The position numbers were made by a program, and so were the translations under genes. A DNA stretch of 64,000 nt, taken from positions 62,001 to 126,000 of the forward strand of contig CANLXN010000011.1 of the NCBI GenBank assembly GCA_947495135.1, in the 5' to 3' direction. Below are positions 17,142-26,052 of this stretch, piece after piece. How positions within the stretch are numbered: the stretch's first letter is position 1; each line of letters starts with the position of its first letter. The DNA comes from an uncultured Flavobacteriaceae bacterium (lineage in GTDB: Bacteria > Bacteroidota > Bacteroidia > Flavobacteriales > Flavobacteriaceae). The notes beneath the pieces were generated by a model. That model saw only the letters and a program-made list of their open reading frames with translations. It had not been told where the DNA came from and did not search any database.

Positions 17142-19265
17142 TTAGAATACATTCATATCTCCCGGTGTTTCGAAATAGGTATAACCGCCTGCCCCGGGCA
17201 GCCTTAAAGTTTCTGCTTTAATGTAATCACGTGCAGTTATGGAAAGGGCATTCCAATCATTAATCGTGGACATAGCCCTATTTTTCGCCATCCTCTGAAT
17301 AATCGTTTTATCCTCAGAGCTAATCGTTTTATTTTGTACAAGTTCATCGGCCATATCATTTTCAAATGGGAGAGAAAGCATTGAAATTAATACTGGGTTT
17401 GCAAAAATTGATTGGAAATCATCGGTCGCAAGGAATCCTTTTAAGGTGTCAACTAATTGACTCCAAAGCTCACTTTTATCGGAAAGTATACCTGTTTCTG
17501 TATCTCGAACTTGTGGCATTTCAGTAGTAAAACTTCTAATTCGATCCACTAATGATTGTACGTTTTCATGTTGAACTGCACCTATCCCCAATTGGTATTT
17601 TACTTCCCAAGCATCAACTGTGGCTTTCCCCATGGCCACATTTGGGATGTCATAAATTGCGGATTGGAATTTCATCTTGAGATTTGCTTCAGCAGATTCA
17701 CTCATGATTCCTAAATCGGAATGTGTCATACCAATATTATGTCCAATCTCATGAGCAATCACTGCGGCGATGCGTTTATTTCTTTCCTCTGGTGGATAGG
17801 TAAATTGGGTTAGCTCATCGAATTTTTTATCCAGGTTATACTTTCTATAATTTTCTTTCTCTCCTTCTATTTTTTCATATCGGTTAAACTCTATAGGCTC
17901 ATCGATTGCTGTTTTCCTTGGATCCACTGAAATTCCTCCTGAGTTTCCTCTCCCCAACACTTCCTTACCTTTGGGATTGGTTCGTAAAGCTTCAGGTGAA
18001 CCTCCAAGACGTAAATATTCCTGTCGTATTATTCTTTTCAAGTCCAACTGTTGATCCGGCAGTGCAAAAATTTGAGGTGTTCCTCCTCCATCTGGAGTGA
18101 AAACAGCTTCTTCATAATACTTATCCTTTGGAAAGGTAATGGTACTAATATTATTCTCCGCTAGGAAGGCTTCTAAGCCATAAGCACCATAAGACGTAAT
18201 ACGGTCAATATGTTGTAATAAGAAAAAGTTATCCCATGGGTTTTGCGCTACGTCGTCAACTAAATTAAGCGGGTTATCATGCATTAAATAGTCGGGGTCT
18301 TGTTCGCTATTTAAAGGCTTATGAGGAATAAAATTAATATCAAAGCGAACACCTATTGGATGTGGGTTCCCTTTATCATCGATCCAAGTAATATTTGGAA
18401 AAAAATCTGGCTGAGTCTTCATTCTGAATTGTTCTTCAACTTTTTTGATCACATCATTATCTAATTGGATTGGGCGTTCGGGATCATTTGTTGGAAACTC
18501 AGTAAAGTGATGATAGTTAGCTGTAACACGAAGTATACGTTCAAGAGATGGTAATTGGATTAATCTTTTCTCTTTAATCTTCTTTCCTTCCTTTAGTTTT
18601 TCCTGTTGACTACTGTACTTTCGCTGTGTCTTTTTATCCATCATATTCGTTCTGTCTATATCGGTTGCTTCTTCCCAACTGGCTAAGGCGCTTCTTTGTA
18701 TGGTAGATTTATCACCAGATTGCTGAACTACATGCGTTAACTCATGTGCCAACAGATGCTTCCCTTCCGAACTCTTTGGATTGTATTGTCCTTGATTAAA
18801 ATAAACATCAAAGCCATTGGTAAAAGCTCGTGCATTTAACTGTTGGTTCATTTGAATGGCGTTACTGTCTGTATGTACTTTTACTTTGGAAAAATCTGCA
18901 CCTATTCCTCTGCTCATTTGTAATTGAGTAGATGAATCCATGGATTGGCCGCTCCCTTTACTATTCTGAAGAGATGATTCTAATCCACTCGTAGACGAGG
19001 TATCATTCCTTTTGCCTTTCATCTGAAGCACTTCTTCTTCCTCTTCCTGTTTCTGAACAATTGGAGTAATTGTTGGAGTCAACGATCTCATCTGTAGTTC
19101 TTCCTCACAGTGATCACATTTACGCTGGATAGGCTCAATTTGAGAAGCGGGCATTTTCATTACCTGATCGGCAACGGCATCTGCTTCCTGCTCATAACGG
19201 TCCTTGGGTTGACCTATTTTGAGTTTTGGTTGGATTTTACTTAACTGGGTTTTGTCGAATATCAT
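17142..19265 (-). CDS. eCIS cargo candidate: leader + DUF4157 + metzincin
   Basis: 707 residues from the ATG at 19265; the frame extends 5 codons to a TTG, but the ATG gives the same short pre-QPKL stretch as the sister cargos. It carries the leader (KIGQPKDRYEQEADA, KCDHC, poly-E) and then DUF4157 with HELTHVVQQ (H174-H178). The effector end contains a full metzincin signature, HEIGHNIGMTH (H505, E506, H509, H515), with the Met-turn in LGIMSES (about M521). So the protein has two zincin-type motifs. A Lys-rich linker follows DUF4157. No signal peptide. It is separated from the 19475-20200 gene by a 209-base gap. Predicted role: proteolysis inside a target cell after injection; the target is unknown. 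Confidence 0.85.
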   Translation of the reverse strand: MIFDKTQLSKIQPKLKIGQPKDRYEQEADAVADQVMKMPASQIEPIQRKCDHCEEELQMRSLTPTITPIVQKQEEEEEVLQMKGKRNDTSSTSGLESSLQNSKGSGQSMDSSTQLQMSRGIGADFSKVKVHTDSNAIQMNQQLNARAFTNGFDVYFNQGQYNPKSSEGKHLLAHELTHVVQQSGDKSTIQRSALASWEEATDIDRTNMMDKKTQRKYSSQQEKLKEGKKIKEKRLIQLPSLERILRVTANYHHFTEFPTNDPERPIQLDNDVIKKVEEQFRMKTQPDFFPNITWIDDKGNPHPIGVRFDINFIPHKPLNSEQDPDYLMHDNPLNLVDDVAQNPWDNFFLLQHIDRITSYGAYGLEAFLAENNISTITFPKDKYYEEAVFTPDGGGTPQIFALPDQQLDLKRIIRQEYLRLGGSPEALRTNPKGKEVLGRGNSGGISVDPRKTAIDEPIEFNRYEKIEGEKENYRKYNLDKKFDELTQFTYPPEERNKRIAAVIAHEIGHNIGMTHSDLGIMSESAEANLKMKFQSAIYDIPNVAMGKATVDAWEVKYQLGIGAVQHENVQSLVDRIRSFTTEMPQVRDTETGILSDKSELWSQLVDTLKGFLATDDFQSIFANPVLISMLSLPFENDMADELVQNKTISSEDKTIIQRMAKNRAMSTINDWNALSITARDYIKAETLRLPGAGGYTYFETPGDMNVF

Positions 19266-19474
19266 TTTAGTTTTGCTCAAATAGATATCTTCATTCGCTT
19301 AACTATTGCAGTTTATTTCTGGCTCGTTAAAACTAAGTTCTGCAAGTAATACAACGCTTTAAAAGCCATTTAAAATAGCGAGTAACACTAGACATTTTAT
19401 GGCCAAGCGAAGTATGTGATTTGAATGAAGCTTTCTATTAGTTGCAGAATATTATTTAATTAAACACTCATTTC

Positions 19475-20200
19475 TTAATCATAATTATAGGTCATTTCGG
19501 ACATTGGCCGACCATCAATACCATAACTCACTTCCTTTTTTAAACGGCCATTCTCATAAATAAATGCAGACGATGGTTTTTCGTTAATCAAAACCTCTAT
19601 AAGGCGCCCCTTTGCGTCATACTTATTTTGATGCCTAATCACAGTTGATCCTTCTCCATGTTCTTCACGAATTTCTACAACATTCCAAGAATCGTCATAT
19701 TTATAGTCATTTCTAAAACCATTTTTGAAGTTGTATTCCCATAATAAAGTACCATTTGAACTAAAATGACGCTGAAATTGCTTGTTTTGTTCCGAAAAAA
19801 CTATCTCATTATATCCACCGTTTTCCAAATATTCGTATTCAAAAGTAGAAGACCACAAACCTTCATTCACTATTTTATCTAGCTTACCACTATTTCGGTA
19901 GTAATACATTTTTTTCAAAACAATATTCTTATCCCCATCCTTATGAATTTCCGTATCCAATTTGTCATTTTTATAGTTATAGGCAATTATATATTCGATA
20001 TCTCCCAAATGGTCGAATGTAATCTCTTCAACAATCAAACTATTTTCATCCATAGTAATCTGTTTATACAAATATTGAGACGTACCCTTATGAATATCTC
20101 TTAAAAAAATGCTCTTTCTCATACTTTTAGAATCACTTATTAGCGCAATGCAACTACCCGTAAAAACCAATATTAGGGGTAATAATACTATTTTTTTCAT
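19475..20200 (-). CDS. Lipoprotein with YD/MORN-like strands, inside the cargo cassette
   Basis: 241 residues. The signal ends VFTGSC, a lipobox with Cys17, so the product is predicted to be a lipoprotein. The rest consists of beta-strand units with Tyr/Asp/Gly spacing (EYEYLENGGY, KYDAKGRLIEV, IYENGRLKKEV), reminiscent of Rhs YD or variant MORN repeats common in Bacteroidota lipoproteins. It lies 8 bases from the 670-aa cargo gene and is flanked on both sides by cargo genes. No known function was recognised. Possible roles are protection against a neighbouring toxin or a surface accessory protein, but neither is shown by the sequence. Confidence 0.6.
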   Translation of the reverse strand: MKKIVLLPLILVFTGSCIALISDSKSMRKSIFLRDIHKGTSQYLYKQITMDENSLIVEEITFDHLGDIEYIIAYNYKNDKLDTEIHKDGDKNIVLKKMYYYRNSGKLDKIVNEGLWSSTFEYEYLENGGYNEIVFSEQNKQFQRHFSSNGTLLWEYNFKNGFRNDYKYDDSWNVVEIREEHGEGSTVIRHQNKYDAKGRLIEVLINEKPSSAFIYENGRLKKEVSYGIDGRPMSEMTYNYD

Positions 20201-20208
20201 CGTTTCTA

Positions 20209-22221
20209 TTATGGCGGTGGTGCTGGTCGCGAAAGTAATGTGCGCACATCGTTCATATAAGTAACATAGTGAGGTTCCAGTGATGCGCTTATATCCGGCA
20301 TCGCAGTTACTAGCAGTTCCATTAACTTTAGAACTTGATTGAGCGAACTAAGCGCAAAGAAACTTGCATCCACCTCCACACTATTACCCGGACCTGAAGT
20401 CCAAGCATTGGTTAAACCTTTTGTAATACTTACAGGGCTCCAGAATATATTTCGCATTGTTCTGTATCTATGAAATACAGCGGCTAATTTTACTTGATCC
20501 GTCTCTGTAGTTGGAACCGTAGGAGGGGAAGTTACCCCAAAATGAGTTGCTGCCGAAGTCATCATATTACGATAAAATCCTAATGGCCAAGTTCTTGTTC
20601 CAGCCGTGCGATGTCCGTGTGCGCGATCATAAAGCGTATTTGTTTGTTGATACGTTCCCGTTAAATACATTTCTAACCAGGCCAACGCTTTCTTAGCTGT
20701 ATTTTCTTCTGCTGAAGACATCCCATGTGTAGTGTCGGGTCTTGACGGACCCACAGAAGGGCTATGACCGTCTACAGTTAGCAAAAATAAACGATACGAG
20801 TCTGGGTTTTGTATAGATTGAGCCTGCCCTAAATACTCGATTAAACGATGATGTCGGTAGGCAATATCACGTCCACTAATACCTGTAGTACCATGGACTG
20901 CTTCATGCACAGTTGTTGCACCTCGCTCCAGTAAGGAGCTTCCAAAAAACGTAGGGCATAATGTAAGCATTGCACTGGCTCCTGTTCCAATATTACTCGC
21001 AGTACTGCCACTGCATTGGTTAACGCATTGGTGATTGCCAGCACTTAAATATTGCGTCACTTGACCACTTATCTGAGTAAGCTTACTTGAAACCAATGAT
21101 GCTCTACCATTAGTCGCACTGCCAAAAAACCGTGTTAAAGCTGCATTTGTAGTAGCAGATCGGCTTCCTGTCAACTTTGACTTACCGTTGGTAATTAATC
21201 GTTGTGCTTCCTTTTCTGCCAAGGTCCAAGCATTGGGATAATTAGCTCCTCCGGCCAGTGGATCGTTGCAAGGTACAACAGATACCGAAGTAGGAACATT
21301 TGACGTTGAACCAGCTGGAATAATTTCAACAGATCGCATTCGTTGATATTCAATATTTCCAGCACCAGCAGCGACATCCACATTTCGTGTAATACTTCCT
21401 GTATGACCAACACCACTTAAAGCAGTAGCGACCGAACTAATCCTTCCGTTAATCACATTGATATTACCTCTGTCAGACCCTTCTTCGCTGGAAAACCCTT
21501 TTAAAGTAAGGTTTGTGCCAGAACCTCGAAAAGCATTTAATTTACCCTGTTCTGAAGCAGGTATTGATCGTCTTCCTCTTAGAAAGAAAATTCTATTGGG
21601 CATGGAAGAGGCATTCGGCGGAAGGTTATCCACATCGAAATCACCTTTTTGAATCATTTTTCGACGCACACCTTTTTGCTGAATTGTGTGCGTCAATTCG
21701 TGTGCTAGTAGGTGCTTTCCTTTTGAACTATGCGGACTATACTGTCCTTGATTAAAATAAATATCATTGCCGTTGGCAAATGCTCTAGCATTTAAATGTT
21801 GATTCATCTGAATTGCCCTACCATCTGTATGAATCTTTATGTTTGAAAAGTCTGCGCCTATGCTTCTGCTCATAAATGATTGCGTTGAAATGTCTAAGCT
21901 TTGGCCGCTTCCTTTGCTTTGCTGAAGAGACGACTCCAAGTTATTTATAGGAGTAGTTTCATGGCTTTTTCCCTTCATTTGAAGTACTTCCTCTTCTTCC
22001 TCTTGTTTCTGGAGAATTGGACTCATTATTGGAGTCAAAGCCTTCATCTGCAATTCTTCCTCTTCACAATGATCACATTTACGCTGAATAGGCTCAATTT
22101 GAGAAGAGGGCATTTTCATCACCTCATCGGCAACGGCATCTGCTTCTTGCTCAAAACGGTCGTTTGGTTGACCTATGGTCAATTTTGGTTGGATGATATT
22201 TCTTGACGTCTTTACAAACAT
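20209..22221 (-). CDS. eCIS cargo candidate: leader + DUF4157 + OmpA-like + M35 aspzincin-like
   Basis: 670 residues. Leader (TIGQPNDRFEQEADA, KCDHC, QKQEEEEE) and DUF4157 with HELTHTIQQ (H174-H178). Residues about 205-305 resemble an OmpA/MotB C-terminal domain (LKGFSSEEGSD..N, then IEYQRMRSVEI), normally a peptidoglycan-binding fold. Residues about 320-500 resemble M35 aspzincins: TLCPTFF, HEAVH (H439, E440, H443) and GRDIAY, whose D452 would be the third zinc ligand, followed by NPDSYRLF. The remaining C-terminus is unassigned. It is directly followed by the lipoprotein gene. The OmpA module in a protein without a signal peptide is odd. It may bind target peptidoglycan, or the particle, or serve as a general beta-alpha scaffold. 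Confidence 0.8.
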   Translation of the reverse strand: MFVKTSRNIIQPKLTIGQPNDRFEQEADAVADEVMKMPSSQIEPIQRKCDHCEEEELQMKALTPIMSPILQKQEEEEEVLQMKGKSHETTPINNLESSLQQSKGSGQSLDISTQSFMSRSIGADFSNIKIHTDGRAIQMNQHLNARAFANGNDIYFNQGQYSPHSSKGKHLLAHELTHTIQQKGVRRKMIQKGDFDVDNLPPNASSMPNRIFFLRGRRSIPASEQGKLNAFRGSGTNLTLKGFSSEEGSDRGNINVINGRISSVATALSGVGHTGSITRNVDVAAGAGNIEYQRMRSVEIIPAGSTSNVPTSVSVVPCNDPLAGGANYPNAWTLAEKEAQRLITNGKSKLTGSRSATTNAALTRFFGSATNGRASLVSSKLTQISGQVTQYLSAGNHQCVNQCSGSTASNIGTGASAMLTLCPTFFGSSLLERGATTVHEAVHGTTGISGRDIAYRHHRLIEYLGQAQSIQNPDSYRLFLLTVDGHSPSVGPSRPDTTHGMSSAEENTAKKALAWLEMYLTGTYQQTNTLYDRAHGHRTAGTRTWPLGFYRNMMTSAATHFGVTSPPTVPTTETDQVKLAAVFHRYRTMRNIFWSPVSITKGLTNAWTSGPGNSVEVDASFFALSSLNQVLKLMELLVTAMPDISASLEPHYVTYMNDVRTLLSRPAPPP

Positions 22222-22230
22222 TTCAATTAG

Positions 22231-23058
22231 TTATTTACACATTTTACGATCTATCTTCCTCGGTCCAAATTTCTTTTCTATCGCCCCAATGCGATTGACA
22301 GGAGAAGCCTGACTTCGCTTATTTTTTAGAATGACAACAACATAGTCCACCGATGCCAAAACCTTTTTCGTAACCATATCGTAGGCATACAATTTAAAAT
22401 TCGCGATATAACTCACAGGGAAGGGCTTTTCTTTATCCTTCTTTTTAGTTCCTCTATAGCCAGGACTATCTGCGACTACAATATTCTTTCCTGAACGTAC
22501 TACCGTTGGAAGACTAGGGCCATCGAGAGAAGTCTTATGTATAGCTTTGTCTCCAGCTCGTCCAACACGGTCAACACACCTCAATAGCTTGACGTCATTT
22601 GGAGATCCTTGACTTAAATGAAAGGCAATTTGATGAATATTCATAACACTTCCCTCCCCTGTAGTTAAATTATACTTGCCCGGTTTATTGAGATCTACCC
22701 CTTTAACAACAGGAAAACCGCTAAAGCCTCCCGAACTTTTAATTACGTCTATCCGATCTACTACAGGCGTCGAACTATTGCTAGAAGAAGCCGTTTTAGA
22801 TGCCTGACCCTGCATCTGAACTAAATCAGACGTAGCAAGTTGCTTCTGTGATATGGGCGCAATATCATCTTGGAAACTATTCATTTGTAATTGTTCCGTT
22901 CCATATGCGTCGTATTTTCTTTGAAAAGATGCAGTTTTTGATGTTGGTATTCCCATCACCTGATCAACACCTTCCCCCACTTCCTTCTTACACTGGTCAT
23001 TGGGTTGACCAGTTTTAAGTTTGGGTTGGACTTTATATGGAATTTCAATAGAATACAT
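22231..23058 (-). CDS. Cargo-like protein with degenerate leader and no DUF4157
   Basis: 275 residues. The first ~85 clearly align with the cargo leader (VQPKLKTGQPNDQCKKE, then FQRKYDAYG, then QLQMNS, PISQKQ), but the CxxC pair is replaced by Tyr residues and the acidic KQEEEE tract is gone. DUF4157 with its HELTH motif is absent; the protein passes directly into an unrelated domain of about 170 residues (from VDRIDVIKSSGGF), basic toward the end (KKFGPRKIDRKMCK). No family was recognised. Spacing to neighbours is 9 and 16 bases, so it is in the same transcript. It may be a real, shorter cargo or a decaying paralogue; the intact frame favours the former. Confidence 0.7.
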   Translation of the reverse strand: MYSIEIPYKVQPKLKTGQPNDQCKKEVGEGVDQVMGIPTSKTASFQRKYDAYGTEQLQMNSFQDDIAPISQKQLATSDLVQMQGQASKTASSSNSSTPVVDRIDVIKSSGGFSGFPVVKGVDLNKPGKYNLTTGEGSVMNIHQIAFHLSQGSPNDVKLLRCVDRVGRAGDKAIHKTSLDGPSLPTVVRSGKNIVVADSPGYRGTKKKDKEKPFPVSYIANFKLYAYDMVTKKVLASVDYVVVILKNKRSQASPVNRIGAIEKKFGPRKIDRKMCK

Positions 23059-23074
23059 TGCTTTAAGTATAATT

Positions 23075-24679
23075 TTATGGTGGATTGGATCCTGGTGGTT
23101 TAAATGAAATCAACTTACCGTTACTGTATATTGGCGGAACAGGCCCCCTTAGAGAGGTTAGGTAAAAAATGACTTCATATGCGTCTTTTCCTTTTAATGA
23201 TGGGTGTGGATAGCGCTTACGTAAATACTTTACCATTTCGATCCGTGTATCTTTTAGTAACTTAGGTGTAATTAGGTTTTTAGGCCCTGCCATCCCATCG
23301 AGTCTATTATTCAGAACATACACTAAACGGCATAGCTCATTTACTGCAGACTTAGAAGGCTGATCCTTACTTACTGTTTCATGTCTTTGCTGAATGCGAA
23401 CGTAGGAGAGTTCTTCGATCTTGGTGTAGATTTCTTCCACTAGATAAGCACTTCTCTGATAAAGTCCGCTGATATAGTCGGTATCGGTGGCATCGGCTTC
23501 TATCTTCTCTCTAATATTCTTATCGATGTCGGTCCACTTATCTATTTTCTTATCCTGAGGAATTTCTAATCGTTTTCGAGTATTATTGGCAAATCTTCCT
23601 TTGTTAGGCTTAATATCCCTTAACCAATTATCTCGTACTTTTTGTAAACGATCACTGGCTTCTTTTTCATAAACAGGCTGAATTGGATTTCCATCGTGTT
23701 TTTTCTTTTCACGCCATAGGTGATGCATTTCATGACCTACCGTTCTGATCAATTCATGAACCTTCCCCTCTTTACCTACTTTCAAAGTAGCCTTAATTTT
23801 GGAATTTCGCTCCTTAGCAATATCCAATAAGTCTTGCGGGAGCCATATTGTTGGCTTTCCACCTTCCCAAGACGATTTTCCATGAATAGCACCTAAACTT
23901 CCCCCTAAATAGGACTTCTGATCTTTTTCATCAAGCTTCTTAAACACTAGATCACTAAATTTCACATGAGGTTTATAGCGGTCTTGCATAAACATAATAG
24001 CCGCCTGAAGTCCAGCATTTGTTTCTAACTTCGGATTACTTAAGTAGCTTTCCACATCGGCCACTGTTGCTTTGGCAACCTTTTCCTTTTTCACTTCTTT
24101 GCTCGGTGCCTCTTGTTTTTGAAGCATGGGTTGTCGACTCCCCTGTTGCTGCACTATATGAGTTAACTCATGAGCTAGTAAACGTTTTCCTTCAGCACTA
24201 GTAGGGTTGTATTCATTTCTATTAAAATATATATCGGTACCCGTAGTAAAAGCCTTTGCTTGTATTTGATTATTTAGTTGAGCTGCATCCGTATTTGTAT
24301 GTACCCTTACATTGGAAAAATCGGAACCTAAATGTCTAGACATCGAGTCCTTCGTTTTAGAATCAAGCTTCTCTCCCATTCCGCTTACAGATGCTAGAGC
24401 ATCGTCAATGGAAGTGCTATTTTCATCTTCTTCAACGACGGATTGTTTCCTCATAATTGGTGTGGATCCAGTCTTTAATAGCGGTTTCATTTGTAAGGAC
24501 TCATCTTTACAATCGTCACAGCTTCGTTGAATTGGCTCCGAATTATTGGACGATTTCTGAACTACTTGATCCGCAATACGATCTGCTTCCTGTTCGTATT
24601 TGTCGTTAGGCTTTCCAATCGTCAATTTTGGTTGTGCAATTGATTTCCTATTTCCTTCTAAAAATGCCCGCGACCCCAT
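23075..24679 (-). CDS. eCIS cargo candidate: leader + DUF4157 + zincin-like domain
   Basis: 534 residues, the first cargo gene after the AAA+ ATPase (20-base gap). A divergent leader (TIGKPNDKYEQEADR, SCDDC) keeps the CxxC pair. DUF4157 at about 105-180 holds HELTHIVQQ (H170, E171, H174). A second HExxH lies in VGHEMHHLW (H316, E317, H320). Possible third ligands are E415/E416 in AYLVEEIYTKIEEL, a gluzincin-like arrangement. The stretch between (about 190-300) is Lys-rich and includes WLPQDLLDIAKE. No signal peptide. Proposed as a zinc peptidase effector, but the family could not be named from the sequence. Confidence 0.78.
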   Translation of the reverse strand: MGSRAFLEGNRKSIAQPKLTIGKPNDKYEQEADRIADQVVQKSSNNSEPIQRSCDDCKDESLQMKPLLKTGSTPIMRKQSVVEEDENSTSIDDALASVSGMGEKLDSKTKDSMSRHLGSDFSNVRVHTNTDAAQLNNQIQAKAFTTGTDIYFNRNEYNPTSAEGKRLLAHELTHIVQQQGSRQPMLQKQEAPSKEVKKEKVAKATVADVESYLSNPKLETNAGLQAAIMFMQDRYKPHVKFSDLVFKKLDEKDQKSYLGGSLGAIHGKSSWEGGKPTIWLPQDLLDIAKERNSKIKATLKVGKEGKVHELIRTVGHEMHHLWREKKKHDGNPIQPVYEKEASDRLQKVRDNWLRDIKPNKGRFANNTRKRLEIPQDKKIDKWTDIDKNIREKIEADATDTDYISGLYQRSAYLVEEIYTKIEELSYVRIQQRHETVSKDQPSKSAVNELCRLVYVLNNRLDGMAGPKNLITPKLLKDTRIEMVKYLRKRYPHPSLKGKDAYEVIFYLTSLRGPVPPIYSNGKLISFKPPGSNPP

Positions 24680-24699
24680 AGTTGTGTAATTAATTATAT

Positions 24700-26052
24700 T
24701 TAAATAGTTCTCCCACTTTTATGATATTCCCTTTTCACCCCTTTTAAAATATCGCTCATTCTTATTTCAGAACTCTCTCTGTCTAATGCCATCAGCGATG
24801 CGTATTGAACAGCATTAATAATTGAGCCACCTGCCAATTCATAATTATCTGCTATGGCTAACAGATCAATATCTCCTGCAAACGTGCACTTTTCAGAAAA
24901 AGCTTTTTGCCATATCACATATCGCTCTCTTGGCGACGGAACCGGAAAACGAACAATGGTCTGGAATCTGCGCAAAAACGCATCATCTATGTTACTTTTC
25001 AAATTGGAGGCTAGAATAACCATCCCGTTGTATTCTTCTATGCGCTGAAGTAAATATGAAACTTGCTGATTCGCATGTCGGTCGTGGGCATCCTTGGTAG
25101 CTGTTCGTTTACCAAATAGTGCATCGGCTTCATCAAAAAACAAAATCCAATTCTTACTTTCCGCTTTATCAAAAACCTTGGCAAGATTTTTTTCCGTTTC
25201 TCCAATATACTTTGAAACGGTCTGAGATAAATCAATTCGATATACATCCAAACCAACTTTTTTAGCAAGTAGCGTAGCCGTCAAGGTCTTCCCTGTTCCT
25301 GGAGGACCGTAAAACAGAGTTTTATATCCTGGTTTTAGTTTAGACTTCATTTGCCAATCATCCATCAATTGATCATGATGATTTAACCAAATTTCAATTT
25401 CTTTGAGTTGTACTAACGTGTTATGATCTAACACCAAATCATTCCAATTCATATTTGTTTCCAAGAGACGTGCAGGAAACTCTGTGCTAAAAGTTGGCTT
25501 TTTTATTTCTCCTGTAGTGATCATATCCAACACTTCCTGAGAGAGGCAAATCTGTCCATTCAAAAAACTAGCGTGTCCAGAGACCTGAGCCAACCATAGC
25601 ATCTGTTTTTTCGCAAAAGGGTGATCTCCTTCAAACGGTTTTATAAGTGCAAAACGCCTTGCAAGGTTATTTGCTGCCAAAATAAACATGACCGTTTCTC
25701 CAGTAGGCAAAAAGCCTAAATGCTGGTCGCTTACCTTTCCTCCAAACTCTGTAAATAGTTGATGAGTAGTCTGATTTTTCTGAATAAACACGTCTAAAAG
25801 CTCCGGTTTTATATAGGGTACTGCGGAAAGGATCAATATAAAACGCTCCACAAAACCGAAATTATTAGCTTTCACGAGATGTGCGTAGCCAGATTCGCTT
25901 TCGGTAATATTGGGAGGCTCAATATCGAACACATCCTCAAAAGGGCTTTCTTCATTGGCATTTAACTTTGAGCGAGTCATAAGAATTTGCCGAAGCCAAT
26001 TAAGTTCATTACCAATATCGATGGCGTTCAGTTCTATTTTATACGTTACCAT
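24700..26052 (-). CDS. eCIS AAA+ ATPase (Afp15/Pvc15-like)
   Basis: 450 residues. An N-terminal ~200-residue domain without assigned fold is followed by a classical AAA+ module: Walker A GPPGTGKT (249-256), Walker B ILFFDEAD (303-310) and an arginine finger in LRRFQ (about 361). In Afp/PVC systems the equivalent ATPase is encoded after the structural genes and is needed for cargo loading or particle assembly. It is unlike ClpV of T6SS, having a single AAA module. It overlaps the tape-measure gene by 7 bases and immediately precedes the cargo cassette, consistent with a role in handling cargo. Confidence 0.9.
   Translation of the reverse strand: MVTYKIELNAIDIGNELNWLRQILMTRSKLNANEESPFEDVFDIEPPNITESESGYAHLVKANNFGFVERFILILSAVPYIKPELLDVFIQKNQTTHQLFTEFGGKVSDQHLGFLPTGETVMFILAANNLARRFALIKPFEGDHPFAKKQMLWLAQVSGHASFLNGQICLSQEVLDMITTGEIKKPTFSTEFPARLLETNMNWNDLVLDHNTLVQLKEIEIWLNHHDQLMDDWQMKSKLKPGYKTLFYGPPGTGKTLTATLLAKKVGLDVYRIDLSQTVSKYIGETEKNLAKVFDKAESKNWILFFDEADALFGKRTATKDAHDRHANQQVSYLLQRIEEYNGMVILASNLKSNIDDAFLRRFQTIVRFPVPSPRERYVIWQKAFSEKCTFAGDIDLLAIADNYELAGGSIINAVQYASLMALDRESSEIRMSDILKGVKREYHKSGRTI

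Noticed and set aside
22231-23058. Calling the 275-aa cargo-like gene a pseudogene
   Set aside because: The frame is intact, spacing to neighbours is tight, and its C-terminal part is a coherent domain rather than a remnant.
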